From NCBI RefSeq assembly GCF_018130695.1, contig NZ_JAFCJX010000013.1, positions 170,737 to 234,736 on the forward strand: DNA of 64,000 nucleotides. Direction: 5' to 3'. The notes under the pieces are model-generated. The model did no database searches and was not told the DNA's origin. It was given only the letters and a program-made list of their open reading frames with translations. The position numbers were made by a program, and so were the translations under genes. Origin of the DNA: Bradyrhizobium jicamae. Its GTDB lineage: Bacteria; Pseudomonadota; Alphaproteobacteria; Rhizobiales; Xanthobacteraceae. The first letter of the stretch is position 1; the number at the start of each line of letters is the position of its first letter. Below, piece by piece: positions 36,314 to 47,166 of the stretch.

Positions 36314-36805
36314 TCACTCGTCCTTGCCGCGCGTGATCGCGATCGACGCGTCGGTCTTGGTGCGCGTGCATTCCATGTTGAGGCGGCGGTAGCGCATCGA
36401 GACCTTGTCGCCGCGCAGGATGCCCATCCGCTTCAGGCAGCGCGACGAGCCGGTGGTGGTGTCGTCCTTGGTCACGGTGAAGACCAGCGCGGCGCTGGCG
36501 CCGACCAGATTGTAGAACTCCGGCTTCGGCTTGCGGTCGCCCTTGGCGTAGAGCTCGATCGAATATTTGTCGCCGCGGCAGCCGAGCGACAGCTCCTTGG
36601 CGGCGGGATGGGTGAGGTAGACGATGTTGGCGGCGCGGAAATTGACCTTCAGCCCGTCGATCTGGTTGGCCAGCACTTTTGCGATCTCGTCGCACTGATC
36701 GGCGCGAGCAGGGGAGGCGGAGACGGCGGCACCGAGCGCCAGCAAGGCAATGGACAGCGTGGAGCGGACGCAGGACGGAAAACGAAGGCGCAGTTGTCGT
36801 GTCAT
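36314..36805 (-). CDS. Exported hypothetical protein
   Basis: About 163 residues from ATG 36805, preceded by GCGGGGGTTTC. The signal peptide (LRLRFPSCVRSTLSIALLALGAAVSASPARA) is clear. The mature part starts DQCDEIAKVLANQIDGLK and carries three cysteines (DQCDE, LGCRG, SRCLK, plus MECTRT), with beta-strand-rich text and a basic end. I recognise no family. It converges with the SRPBCC gene. Its neighbour upstream on the minus strand (the Kazal protein) is also exported but is separated by a terminator hairpin. Confidence 0.8.
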   Translation of the reverse strand: MTRQLRLRFPSCVRSTLSIALLALGAAVSASPARADQCDEIAKVLANQIDGLKVNFRAANIVYLTHPAAKELSLGCRGDKYSIELYAKGDRKPKPEFYNLVGASAALVFTVTKDDTTTGSSRCLKRMGILRGDKVSMRYRRLNMECTRTKTDASIAITRGKDE

Positions 36806-36866
36806 GAAACCCCCGCGGTATGAAATGCGGGAAGGTTCATGCAGGGACTTGGCCACCGCGTCAATA

Positions 36867-36899
36867 CGCACCGTGACTGCGTGATGCAGTCACGGTGCG
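36867..36899 (-). terminator. Perfect 14-bp hairpin after the Kazal gene
   Basis: CGCACCGTGACTGC (36867-36880), a 5-base loop and the exact complement (36886-36899). It lies 35 bases past the stop of the minus-strand Kazal gene. There is no T-tract after it in that direction (TATTGACG), so it may act as an mRNA 3' stem. Confidence 0.65.
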
Positions 36900-36933
36900 C
36901 ATTTCATGAACACCGTGTCGGCCGTGCAGCGGT

Positions 36934-37254
36934 TCAGTACGCGGCTTTCTTGCACTTGCCGTTGTGCAGCTTGGAGACGCCGGCGGCCTGGCGTTCGCAG
37001 TCATTGCCGTAGGTCTTGTTGTCGCAACCGCACACCGGCCGGAAGATCTTGGTGCAGATCTGCGGCTTGTTTGCGCAAACGCCCTGTTGGTCGCCACGTC
37101 CGCAGACGCCGGGCTTGAAGTTGCAGAATTCGTTGGGAGCGCATTGCAGCGGAATGATGCCGCCGCAGGCCTGTCCAACGACCGCCTGGGCGCCTGACGT
37201 GGCCGAGATCAGCAAGACGAGCGCTGCGAACGAGACGAAAAGCCGGGTCTTCAT
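36934..37254 (-). CDS. Exported Kazal-type domain protein
   Basis: About 106 residues from ATG 37254 behind GGGAGGCAATC. A signal peptide (MKTRLFVSFAALVLLISATSGAQA) precedes a Cys-rich mature protein. The C-terminal half matches a Kazal module: ICTKIFRPVCGCDNKTYGND followed by CERQAAGVSKLHNGKC. The mature N-terminal half adds CGGIIPLQC, NEFCNF and GVCG. Kazal domains inhibit serine proteases. In bacteria they are uncommon but known in rhizobia, and a role against host or competitor proteases is conjecture. It is probably disulfide-bonded in the periplasm or outside. Confidence 0.88.
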   Translation of the reverse strand: MKTRLFVSFAALVLLISATSGAQAVVGQACGGIIPLQCAPNEFCNFKPGVCGRGDQQGVCANKPQICTKIFRPVCGCDNKTYGNDCERQAAGVSKLHNGKCKKAAY

Positions 37255-37465
37255 GATTGCCTCCCTTGGGTTGGGTCTCACATGGTCCGTCAATCCATAC
37301 GACAACCTGAGATTACATGTCTGTGAGGCATTCCACAATGATTGCCGTTTTTCGCGCATGGCAGGGGTCGTGCGGCTTCCCTTTCCTTTGCCGGAAAAAT
37401 GCTTAGAACGGCTCTATGTTGCCGGCGGCCCAAATCCCTCCGGCCCTCGAACAAACGAGCAGCCC

Positions 37466-39117
<1,652 letters not shown>

Positions 39118-39121
<4 letters not shown>

Positions 39122-39792
39122 GGGCGATCGGCCTCGACGGATTCTCCAAAGGCTGGGTCGCCGTCTCCTTCGACGGCGACCGGCAATCCATCGCCTTTCA
39201 TCTCGACATTTCGGACGCGCTGGCGCGTCCGTTCGACCGTGCCGGGATTGATATCCCGATCGGCATGACCAACGATGGTGTGCGCGATTGCGATCTGATT
39301 GCGCGCCAAAAACTCCGTCCGCATGCGTCGCGCGTCTTCACCGGTGCGCGGCGCTGGCTCTGGCAGGAGTTTGATGATCCAAGCAAAGCGAACGACGACG
39401 CGCTGCGCCGCGGCCAGACGCGCGTGTCGCGCCAACTCTGGCATCTCGGCACGAAGATCATGGAGGTCGACGCGTTCGTTCGCGCGCATCCCCGCGCTGA
39501 TATCCGCGAAGTCCATCCCGAGCTGGTGTTCCTGCGGCTGAACGACGGCAAGCCGTTATCGCCGAAGAAGTCGGAGGAGGGCGATGCCCTCCGCCGCAAG
39601 CTGCTCAAGCGATCCGGCTTCCGCGACATCGAGGCATGGCTGAACGAAACGCGGATCGGCCGCGGCGCCAAGCGTGACGACGTGCTGGATGCCTGCGCGG
39701 TGGCGCTTGCCGCGCGCGAACCATGCGGATGCGTTCCGGAGGGACCGGCGCCGCTGGATGCGCATGGCCTGCCGATGCAAATCTGGTTCTAG
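39118..39792 (+). CDS. DUF429-family protein (predicted RNase H-like fold)
   Basis: 224 residues, starting at TTG 39118 within the fumarase stop (TTGA). It begins MRAIGLDGFSKGWVAVSFDG, with an Asp in the first strand as in RNase H-like folds. AGIDIPIGM supplies a second acidic position, and IREVHPELVFLRLN plus AKRDDVLDACAVALAAREP supply further acidic residues. DUF429 proteins are predicted nucleases or phosphotransfer proteins of unknown role. Why it is coupled to fumarase is unclear; the overlap suggests shared transcription. Confidence 0.85.
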
Positions 39793-39973
39793 CGCGGGCG
39801 TGCTGTAGCAGCCGTTACCGCAAGTCTTGCCTGTATCGCTTGTATTAACCACGACGCGGCGAGTGCGACGTTTTGGCGCGTGCGAGGTTGCGCCTGTTCA
39901 AGAATGCAACTCTTTCCGGCCAAGGAGCCTTAACGTTTGTCGCCGACCCTGCGCGCCATCGAAAGAAGCGGGC

Positions 39974-40519
39974 ATGGGCGGCATGATGCGATCGACGATG
40001 GAGCAGGCGGGATGGGCGGTGCTTGCGCTCGCGGCCATCGGCCTCGCGGGCTGCAATGAACGGCCGCCCGGCGTTTATGACGTCAGCGTCAACGAGGCCT
40101 ATCGGCGCCTGGTCGGCGACACGCTGCCCGACATGGTCTACGCCAAGCAGTGCGGCATTCTCATCCATGTGACGCCGACGGGTGTCCCCGGCTACTCCGT
40201 CACCTGGAAGGTCAACAGCAGCGGCAAGGAGGTCGTGCGGTTCACGGCCATGCTGTCGGCCGTCAACGACAAGCAGACCAGGGTCGAGATCCGCGTGCCG
40301 CCGGCGCCCGACGGCGGCGAGATGTATGACGGCTCGAAATTCTACAAGCGGCCCGCGTTCAACCAGCCGCTGCGCCCCGCGGTGCAGGAGCAGGTCGCGG
40401 CGATCCTCGAGGGGCGGAAATTCGATGTCCGGCGCGTCGGCCCCGGCAAGGACAAGGTTTGCGACGTGCAGCGCGGCGGTCTTGATGCCGGCGTCGCGCG
40501 GTTCAGCGTCAACGATTGA
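39974..40519 (+). CDS. Putative lipoprotein
   Basis: About 181 residues from ATG 39974; ATGs at 39983 and 39986 are alternatives. A short hydrophobic segment ends in the lipobox LAGC (AVLALAAIGLAGCNERP), so the mature protein should be lipid-anchored. The body starts GVYDVSVNEAYRRLVGDTLPDM and includes two more cysteines. It resembles the next protein in its opening pattern (VYRVPLAQVRQDL), suggesting paired envelope components. No known family was recognised. Confidence 0.8.
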   Translation: MGGMMRSTMEQAGWAVLALAAIGLAGCNERPPGVYDVSVNEAYRRLVGDTLPDMVYAKQCGILIHVTPTGVPGYSVTWKVNSSGKEVVRFTAMLSAVNDKQTRVEIRVPPAPDGGEMYDGSKFYKRPAFNQPLRPAVQEQVAAILEGRKFDVRRVGPGKDKVCDVQRGGLDAGVARFSVND

Positions 40520-40535
40520 TGGATGGAGATTGACG

Positions 40536-41096
40536 ATGAGGCCCGTGTACCTCGGCGCATTTGTCGTGGCCTGTGCCGTGATCTACTTCTTCACGATGCG
40601 TCCCAGCACCAACGGTGCGGTGTATCGCGTGCCGCTCGCGCAGGTGCGCCAGGATCTTGCGAAAGCGGATATTCCACCCGTGTTCGGCAGTACGCCGCTG
40701 GATGTCCAGGCGCGCGGGATCGGTGATGCCGTCGTCTGGACCGTCCGTCAGGGCAGGGAGGAAATCTTCCGCTACACCGCCGACTTGAAGGTGGAGGGCG
40801 ACGGGGCCACCCGCGTCAAGGTGAAGATGGAAGGTACCGGCGCCTACGCCAAGCGCCTGGCGGACAAGCCCCTGATCAGGGACATGTATCTCATCGCCAT
40901 GGAGGAGCGCGTTGCCTCCACGCTGGAGCATCGGGAGTACGACATGACCCGCGTCTATCCCGCGATGTCGGCGGCCGTGGTGTCGAACATGGGCAACTTG
41001 CAGGCGTCCGCGGACCAGGCGGCCGCAGCCTCCGAACGGGAGAACCGCAGGAATTACGAGAAGGCCTATCGTGACGAGGCCGCCGGGCGCCGCTGA
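40536..41096 (+). CDS. Membrane-anchored hypothetical protein
   Basis: 186 residues from ATG 40536 (TGGAGATTGACG upstream), 16 bases after the lipoprotein gene. One N-terminal membrane helix (YLGAFVVACAVIYFFTM) anchors a soluble domain (GAVYRVPLAQVRQDLAKADIPP ... VVWTVRQGREEIFRYTADLKVEG), ending in a charged helical tail (ASERENRRNYEKAYRDEAAG). The core strand pattern resembles the preceding lipoprotein. The two may be distant paralogues acting together. Function unknown. Confidence 0.8.
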   Translation: MRPVYLGAFVVACAVIYFFTMRPSTNGAVYRVPLAQVRQDLAKADIPPVFGSTPLDVQARGIGDAVVWTVRQGREEIFRYTADLKVEGDGATRVKVKMEGTGAYAKRLADKPLIRDMYLIAMEERVASTLEHREYDMTRVYPAMSAAVVSNMGNLQASADQAAAASERENRRNYEKAYRDEAAGRR

Positions 41097-41148
41097 GCGG
41101 TCGGAACGAGTGGCGCGGGCGGCGCGCCAGATCTGGTTCTAACCATTC

Positions 41149-41251
41149 GTCATGCCCGGGCTCGTCCAGGCTCGTCCCGGGCATCCACGTCTTCAGGTCG
41201 ATCTTCCCCCAGGGCAAGACGTGGATGGCCCGGTCAAGCCCGGCCATGACG
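41149..41251. repeat. Palindromic repeat, family B (CGTCATGCCCGGG type)
   Basis: CGTCATGCCCGGGCTCG at the left and CAAGCCCGGCCATGACG at the right are nearly complementary, with internal pairs GGGCATCCACGTCTT and AAGACGTGGATGGCCC. It forms a long two-stem palindrome between a gene end and the LacI gene. A second copy lies at 49970-50058. Confidence 0.85.
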
Positions 41252-41305
41252 GCTGCCCCTCAAAATGAGTTGCGTACCTCAAAAACCCTCTGCTAGGCTA
41301 CCAGC

Positions 41306-42349
41306 ATGAGGGACGAGGTCGCGACCGCACCGCTGACGCTGAAGGACATCGCCCGCCAGGCGGGCGTGAGTCTCGCGACCGTCGACCGCGTGCTGCACAA
41401 CCGCCCCGGCGTGCGGCCGGACACCGTCCGGCGGGTCAGGGAGGCGATCGAGCGCAATTCCTTCCAGCCGCATGTCGCCGCCGCCGAGCTCGCCCGCGGC
41501 CGGGCGCGGCGCTTCGCGTTCGTGATGCCGTCCGGGCCGAACCTGTTCATGCAGCAGATCGAGGCCTATCTCGGCGAGATGGCGGGCTGGCTCGCGGCGC
41601 GGCGTCTCTCCGTCGAGATGATCGCAACCGACGTGTTCGATGCGAACGCGCTCGCCGATTGCCTGGAGCAGCTCGCCGGCGACTATGACGGCGTCGCCGT
41701 GGTTGCGCTCGATCATCCCAGCGTGCGCGCGGCCATCAACGATCTCGTCGATGGCGGCACCGAGGTCGTGACGCTGGTCTCCGATGTGCCGTCGTCGCGG
41801 CGGCATCACTACGTCGGCATCGACAATATCGCGGCGGGCCGCACCGCCGGCGCGCTGGTCGGCCGCCTGGTGGGTGCACGTCGCGGCAAGGTCGCGATCA
41901 TCGCGGGCTCGCTAGCGCTGCGCGACCACGCCGAGCGCATCTTCGGCTTCAACCAGGTGATGGCGTCCGAATTCGCCGGCCTTGAGGTGCTGCAGGTCGA
42001 GGAGGGGCGCGACGACGATGCGCAATCGGAAGCGCTCGCCGCGCGGCTGCTGCGCGACCATCCCGACATGGTCGGGCTCTACAATGTCGGCGCAGGTACG
42101 CCGGGCGTCGCCAGGGCGCTGAGCGAGTCCGGACGCGACAAGGAGGTCATCTTCGTCGGCCACGACGTCACGGTGCTGACGCGAAAGCTGCTGCTGTCGG
42201 GTGTGATGGATGCGGCGATTTCGCAGAACCCCGGCCATGAGGCGCGCGCCGCGGTGCGCGTGCTGTTGGCGCTGGCGCGCGGCGAGCCGATCCTGAGCGA
42301 GCAGGAGCAGATCAGGATCGACATCGTGATGCGGGACAATCTGCCGTAA
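41306..42349 (+). CDS. LacI-family regulator of the xylose operon
   Basis: 347 residues. The N-terminal helix-turn-helix (LTLKDIARQAGVSLATVDRVLHNRPGV) and hinge are followed by a periplasmic-binding-like sensor domain (FAFVMPSGPNLFMQQIEAYL ... YVGIDNIAAGRTAGALVGRL ... VIFVGHDVTVLTRKLLLSG). It lies 97 bases before xylB, co-oriented with xylB, xylA and a sugar ABC transporter, so it most likely responds to xylose. It differs from the AraC-type XylR of enterobacteria. The operator could not be identified. Confidence 0.93.
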   Translation: MRDEVATAPLTLKDIARQAGVSLATVDRVLHNRPGVRPDTVRRVREAIERNSFQPHVAAAELARGRARRFAFVMPSGPNLFMQQIEAYLGEMAGWLAARRLSVEMIATDVFDANALADCLEQLAGDYDGVAVVALDHPSVRAAINDLVDGGTEVVTLVSDVPSSRRHHYVGIDNIAAGRTAGALVGRLVGARRGKVAIIAGSLALRDHAERIFGFNQVMASEFAGLEVLQVEEGRDDDAQSEALAARLLRDHPDMVGLYNVGAGTPGVARALSESGRDKEVIFVGHDVTVLTRKLLLSGVMDAAISQNPGHEARAAVRVLLALARGEPILSEQEQIRIDIVMRDNLP

Positions 42350-42446
42350 CCGGAAAACCGGACGGCAGAAATTTGCAAGACGACTCTCGGGCGGCAAGGG
42401 CGACTTGAGTTCGCTTCCCCGCAAGGGACGAAGGGAGGACAGGTTC

Positions 42447-43898
42447 GTGTATCTCGGAATGGACGTCGGCACGTCCAGCGTGAAGGCGGTACTCGTTGAT
42501 GACGCGGGCGCGGTGATTGCGATCGCCGCACGCGAGCTTGCGCTGTCGCACCCGGCACCGTTGTGGTCCGAGCAGGATCCCGACGCCTGGATCAGCGCCG
42601 CGATCGGCGCCGTCGACGATCTGGCGGCGGCGCATCCACGCGAGACCGCGGCGGTGCGCGGCATCGGGCTATCCGGCCAGATGCATGGCGCGACACTGCT
42701 GGACGCGGATGGCCGTCCGCTGCGTCCGGCGGTTCTCTGGAACGACGGCCGCTCGCACGCCGAATGCATCGAGATGGAGCAGAAATGTCCCGCACTGCAT
42801 GACATCGCCGGCAATCTCGCGATGCCCGGCTTCACCGCGCCAAAACTGTTGTGGGTGGCGAAGCATGAGCCGGAGACGTTCAAGCGCGTCGCAAAAGTGC
42901 TGCTGCCCAAGGCTTACGTCCGCTATCGCCTGACCGGCGAGATGGTCGAGGACATGTCGGATGCCGCCGGCACGCTGTGGCTCGACGTCGGCCGCCGCCG
43001 CTGGTCGGAGGAACTGCTGCAGGCAACCGGGCTCGACAGCAGCCACATGCCGCGGCTGATCGAAGGCAGCGACGTGAGTTCGGTGCTGTCGCACGAACTC
43101 GCGCAGCGCTGGGGCATGGCGGATGGCGTCGTCGTGGCCGGCGGCGCCGGCGATTGCGCGGCGAGCGCGATCGGGCTCGGGGCGATCGCGCCGGGCGATG
43201 CGTTCCTGTCGCTGGGAACGTCGGGCGTGCTGTTCCGCGTCACCGACCGCTTTGCGCCGGCGGTTGGGTCGGCGGTGCATGCGTTCTGTCACGCGTTGCC
43301 CGGGCTCTGGCATCAGATGGGCGTGATGCTCTCCGCCGCCGCGTCGCTGGCGTGGCTTTCGGATGTGATGGCGACGCCGGCGCCTGCATTGCTCGCGCCG
43401 CTCGGCGAAGCCGTCGATGGACCGAGCCCGATAAAGTTCCTGCCTTATCTCGATGGCGAGCGCACTCCGCACAATGACGCGGCGGCGAGCGGCGCCTTCG
43501 TCGGCTTGCGCGGCGCCAGCGGTCGCCATGCGATGGTGCAGGCGGTGCTCGAAGGCGTCGCCTTCGCCGCGCGCGACAATCTCAATGCATTGGCGAGCGC
43601 CAGCTCAGAGATCAAGGAAGTCGACTTCGTCGGCGGCGGATCGCGCTCGGCGCTGTGGGCGCAAATCTGCGCCGACGTGCTCGGCATTCCCGTGCACCGC
43701 GTCGAGGAAGGCGAGGTGGGCGCCGCGCTCGGTGCGGCCAGGCTCGGCCGGCTTGCCGCGACCGGCGAAAAGCCGGCCGACGTCTGCACACGTCCGCGGC
43801 GGCTCGCCACCTTCACGCTGCGCGCCTCGGCGCGGGCTGCCTATGACGACGCCTATCACCACTGGCGAAAGCTTTATCCCGTGCTGAAGGAGTTTTAA
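42447..43898 (+). CDS. xylB: Xylulokinase
   Basis: 483 residues from GTG 42447, eight bases after GGGAGG; this gives the typical start (M)YLGMDVGTSSVKAVLVDD. FGGY kinase features: GLSGQMHGATLLD and PAVLWNDGRSHAECIEM near the sugar site, a catalytic-region segment FLPYLDGERTPHNDA, and FVGGGSRSALWAQICADVLG in the ATP domain. It phosphorylates D-xylulose to xylulose 5-phosphate for the pentose phosphate pathway. Its stop directly abuts the xylA start codon. Confidence 0.96.
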   Translation: MYLGMDVGTSSVKAVLVDDAGAVIAIAARELALSHPAPLWSEQDPDAWISAAIGAVDDLAAAHPRETAAVRGIGLSGQMHGATLLDADGRPLRPAVLWNDGRSHAECIEMEQKCPALHDIAGNLAMPGFTAPKLLWVAKHEPETFKRVAKVLLPKAYVRYRLTGEMVEDMSDAAGTLWLDVGRRRWSEELLQATGLDSSHMPRLIEGSDVSSVLSHELAQRWGMADGVVVAGGAGDCAASAIGLGAIAPGDAFLSLGTSGVLFRVTDRFAPAVGSAVHAFCHALPGLWHQMGVMLSAAASLAWLSDVMATPAPALLAPLGEAVDGPSPIKFLPYLDGERTPHNDAAASGAFVGLRGASGRHAMVQAVLEGVAFAARDNLNALASASSEIKEVDFVGGGSRSALWAQICADVLGIPVHRVEEGEVGAALGAARLGRLAATGEKPADVCTRPRRLATFTLRASARAAYDDAYHHWRKLYPVLKEF

Positions 43899-45221
43899 GT
43901 GACCGCGGCATCCGAATTCTTCACCACACGCGCGCCGATCGCCTACACCGGCGCGCAGGCCGCCCATCCGCTCTCCTTCCGCTGGTACGACAAAGACCGC
44001 GTCGTGCGCGGACGGCGGCTCGAGGATCATCTGCGCTTTGCGGTGTGCTACTGGCACTCGCTGTGCTGGCCTGGTCTCGATCCCTTCGGTGGCGAGACGT
44101 TTCTGCGGCCGTGGCATCACGGCACCGATACGATGGCGATGGCGCGCGCCAAGGCCGACGTCGCCTTCGAGCTGTTCCGCCTGCTCGACGTGCCCTTCTT
44201 CACCTTCCATGACGTCGACGCCGCGCCCGAGGGCCGCACGCTCGCCGAGTCCGTCGCCAATCTCAATGCGATTGCCGATGTGTTCGAGCAGAAGATGGCT
44301 TCAGCAAAAGTTCGGCTGCTCTGGGGTACAGCAAATCTGTTCTCGCATCGCCGCTACATGGCGGGTGCCGCGACCAATCCCGATCCTGATATCTTCACCT
44401 ATGCCGCCGGGCAGGTGCGCGCCGCGCTGGAAGTGACGCACCGGCTCGGCGGCCAGAACTATGTGCTATGGGGCGGCCGCGAGGGTTACGAGACGCTGCT
44501 CAACACCGACATCGGGCGCGAGCTCGACCAGCTCGGCCGCTTCGTGTCGCTGGTGGTCGAGCACAAGCACAGAATAGGCTTCAAGGGCCCGCTGCTGATC
44601 GAGCCGAAGCCGAGGGAGCCGTCCAAGCATCAATACGATTTCGATGTCGCGACCTGTTACGGCTTCCTGCAGCGCTATGATCTCTTGAAGGACGTCAAGC
44701 TCAACATCGAGCAGAACCACGCCATTCTTGCCGGCCATTCGTTCCAGCACGAGGTGGCGCTGGCGGAGGCGCTTGGCGTGTTCGGCTCGCTCGACATCAA
44801 CCGCGGCGACGATCTGCTCGGCTGGGATACCGACCAGTTCGCGATGAACGTTCCCGAACTTGTCCTGGTGTTCCACGAGATGCTGAACCGCGGTGGCTTC
44901 ACCACCGGCGGCCTCAATTTCGATGCAAAAGTTCGCCGGCAGTCGATCGATCCTGATGATCTCCTCCACGCCCACGCCGGTTCGATGGACGCCTGCGCGC
45001 GCGCCTTCCTCGCGGCATCAGACATGCTCGACGCCGGCGTGCTGACGGCGCCGCTCGCCGATCGCTACAAGGGGTGGGGCGATGCCGAGGGGCGCGCGAT
45101 CCTGAGCGGGCAGCGCTCGCTCGCCGATCTTGCCGATCGCGCGATGGCACACAATTTCGATCCGCAGCCGCGCTCGGGCCGGCAGGAATATCTGGAATCC
45201 CTCGTCAACCGCTACGTCTGA
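43899..45221 (+). CDS. xylA: Xylose isomerase
   Basis: 440 residues from GTG 43899, immediately after the xylB stop. Catalytic residues are visible: H104 and D107 in TFHDVDAAPEG, metal ligands in LLIEPKPREPSKHQYDFD and LNIEQNHAILAGHSFQHE, and DINRGDDLLGWDTDQF. The HSLCWPGLDPFGGETFLRPW and LWGGREGYETLLNTD segments are signatures of class II enzymes. It converts D-xylose to D-xylulose, the substrate of XylB. The order xylB-xylA is the reverse of that in E. coli. Confidence 0.98.
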   Translation: MTAASEFFTTRAPIAYTGAQAAHPLSFRWYDKDRVVRGRRLEDHLRFAVCYWHSLCWPGLDPFGGETFLRPWHHGTDTMAMARAKADVAFELFRLLDVPFFTFHDVDAAPEGRTLAESVANLNAIADVFEQKMASAKVRLLWGTANLFSHRRYMAGAATNPDPDIFTYAAGQVRAALEVTHRLGGQNYVLWGGREGYETLLNTDIGRELDQLGRFVSLVVEHKHRIGFKGPLLIEPKPREPSKHQYDFDVATCYGFLQRYDLLKDVKLNIEQNHAILAGHSFQHEVALAEALGVFGSLDINRGDDLLGWDTDQFAMNVPELVLVFHEMLNRGGFTTGGLNFDAKVRRQSIDPDDLLHAHAGSMDACARAFLAASDMLDAGVLTAPLADRYKGWGDAEGRAILSGQRSLADLADRAMAHNFDPQPRSGRQEYLESLVNRYV

Positions 45222-45232
45222 GCGAGGCCGCC

Positions 45233-45991
45233 ATGGCAAGTGCAAGCGTGCAACCGGTCCTGGAGCTGACCGGCATCGGCAAGGAGTTCGGCGCGATCCG
45301 CGCGCTGCACGACGTCGACTTGCAGGTCTATCCCGGCGAGGTGGTCGGCCTGATGGGCGACAACGGCGCCGGCAAATCGACGCTGGTGAAGGTCATCGCC
45401 GGCAACTTCCCGCCGAGTCATGGCGAAATGCGGTTCGACGGCAACGCCGTGCAGTTCTATCGCCCGGTCGATGCCCGCGCGGTCGGGATCGAGGTGGTCT
45501 ATCAGGACCTCGCGCTATCGGACAATCTGACCGCGGCGGCGAACGTCTTCCTCGGCCGCGAGCTGAAGCGCAGGATCGGCCCGTTCGCGCTGCTCGATCA
45601 CAAGGCGATGGCGGCGCGGGCGCTGGAATTGTTCGGCGAGCTGCGCTCCGAGACACGGCCCGATGATCTGGTCAAGCAGATGTCGGGCGGCCAGCGCCAG
45701 GCGGTCGCGATCGCGCGGACGCGGCTGTCGAACGCCAAGCTCGTGATGATGGACGAGCCGACGGCGGCGATCTCGGTGCGCCAGGTCGAGCAGGTGCTGG
45801 GCCTGATCCATCGCCTCAAGGAGCAGGGCGTCGCCGTGATGCTGATCTCGCACCGCATGCCCGACGTGTTCGCGGTCTGCGACCGCGTCGTGGTGATGCG
45901 GCGCGGCGAGAAGCGGGCCGACAAGCCGATCGCTGACACCAGCCCCGAAGAGGTGACGGCCCTGATCACCGGCGCGAAGGAGGCGGCGTGA
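45233..45991 (+). CDS. Sugar ABC transporter ATP-binding protein
   Basis: 252 residues. It has Walker A GDNGAGKST, signature MSGGQRQAVAIART, Walker B KLVMMDEPTA and a switch His in MLISHRM. It is a single ATPase domain, unlike the doubled ATPase of E. coli XylG, matching the FrcA-type subunits of rhizobia. It starts 11 bases after xylA, and its stop overlaps the permease start (TGATG). It powers import of the sugar, presumably xylose from context. Confidence 0.96.
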   Translation: MASASVQPVLELTGIGKEFGAIRALHDVDLQVYPGEVVGLMGDNGAGKSTLVKVIAGNFPPSHGEMRFDGNAVQFYRPVDARAVGIEVVYQDLALSDNLTAAANVFLGRELKRRIGPFALLDHKAMAARALELFGELRSETRPDDLVKQMSGGQRQAVAIARTRLSNAKLVMMDEPTAAISVRQVEQVLGLIHRLKEQGVAVMLISHRMPDVFAVCDRVVVMRRGEKRADKPIADTSPEEVTALITGAKEAA

Positions 45992-47073
45992 TGGCGCTCC
46001 CGATGGAATCCCCTGTTACCTTCAGCAATGTCGGCAAGACCGCCTGGTGGCAGCGCGGCGTGTTCGCCTCGCAAACCGCCTATGTCACGCTGGCGCTGCT
46101 CGTGCTGCTGGTCATCATGCACTTCGCCAGCCCGTATTTCTTCACCGAAGGCAACATGCAGAACGTGGCGAAGAACTTTTCGTTCATCGCCATCGCCACG
46201 CTTGGCGTCACCTTCGTGATCATCACCGGCGGCATCGATCTCTCGGTGGGATCGATGATGTGCTTCTCCGCCATGATCACCTCGATGGTGATGACTGCTC
46301 TCTCGACGCCGGGCATGCCCGGCGCGTCACTGTTCGTGCACCTCGCCGCCGACGGCAAGACCGTGGTCGCCAATGTACCGGGCCTGATCCTCGTGACCTC
46401 GGTGCTTTCGGGGCTCGGCGTCGCGCTGATCGTCGGCCTCGTGAACGGCTTCTGTATCGCGGTGCTCGGCCTGTCGCCATTCGTCACCACGCTCGGCATG
46501 CTCTCGATCGTGCGCGGCCTCGGCTATGTCGTCTCGAACGGCCGCGGCAGTTTTCCGGGCGGACCGGACGCCGACTATTTCTACAGACTGACGTCCGGCG
46601 ATCTGCTCGGCGTGCCCATGCCGTTCCTCTATCTCGTGATCCTCGCGCTCATCATGGCGGTTGTGCTGCATCACACCACGTTCGGCCGTCATGTCTTTGC
46701 GCTCGGCGGCAATGAGAAGGCGGCCGAGCTCACCGGCGTCGCGGTGGTGCGGGTCAAGATCGAGGTCTATGTGATCTGCGCGCTCGCCGCCGGCCTGCAG
46801 GGCATCATCATCTGCGGCTGGCTGGGATCGGCGCCGGCCAACATGGCGACCTCCTACGAGCTCAACGTGATTGCGGCTGCGGTGATCGGCGGCGCCAATC
46901 TCGCCGGCGGCATCGGCGGGCCGCTAGGTGCCATCGTCGGCTGCGTGCTGCTGGAGGTGATCCGCAACGGGCTCGTGCTCGCGCAGGTCAACTCCTACTG
47001 GCAGCAAACCCTGGTCGGCGTGATCATCATCCTCGCGGTGCTGGTCGATCGGGTCCGTTCGCGCATGCTCTAG
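45991..47073 (+). CDS. Sugar ABC transporter permease
   Basis: About 360 residues from ATG 45991; a GTG at 45988 is adjacent. A polytopic protein of the RbsC/XylH class: LGVTFVIITGGIDLSVGSMM and VRGLGYVVSNGRGSFPGGPD are family hallmarks, with GGNEKAAELTGVAVVRVK as the ATPase-contact (EAA-like) loop and AAAVIGGANLAGGIGGPLGAIVG near the end. It overlaps the ATPase gene and precedes the binding-protein gene by 93 bases. Confidence 0.96.
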   Translation: MALPMESPVTFSNVGKTAWWQRGVFASQTAYVTLALLVLLVIMHFASPYFFTEGNMQNVAKNFSFIAIATLGVTFVIITGGIDLSVGSMMCFSAMITSMVMTALSTPGMPGASLFVHLAADGKTVVANVPGLILVTSVLSGLGVALIVGLVNGFCIAVLGLSPFVTTLGMLSIVRGLGYVVSNGRGSFPGGPDADYFYRLTSGDLLGVPMPFLYLVILALIMAVVLHHTTFGRHVFALGGNEKAAELTGVAVVRVKIEVYVICALAAGLQGIIICGWLGSAPANMATSYELNVIAAAVIGGANLAGGIGGPLGAIVGCVLLEVIRNGLVLAQVNSYWQQTLVGVIIILAVLVDRVRSRML

Positions 47074-47166
47074 GCGTTTTGAGGCTGGCCGGGAGACAAC
47101 AACGTCGTCTATCCGCTCCCGGATCAGACCATTCAGGATAGGCAACAAAAATTGTGGAGGGAAACA

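Noticed and set aside
37016..37465. Possible 150-residue N-terminal extension of fumarase
   Set aside because: The extension is antisense to the Kazal gene and has no family match. The family start MNAPTAFPDQ at 37466 is normal.
40182..40535. Upstream extension of the membrane protein at 40536
   Set aside because: It overlaps the lipoprotein gene in another frame and is Arg/Ser-rich. The ATG at 40536 has a ribosome-binding site and leads directly into a membrane helix.
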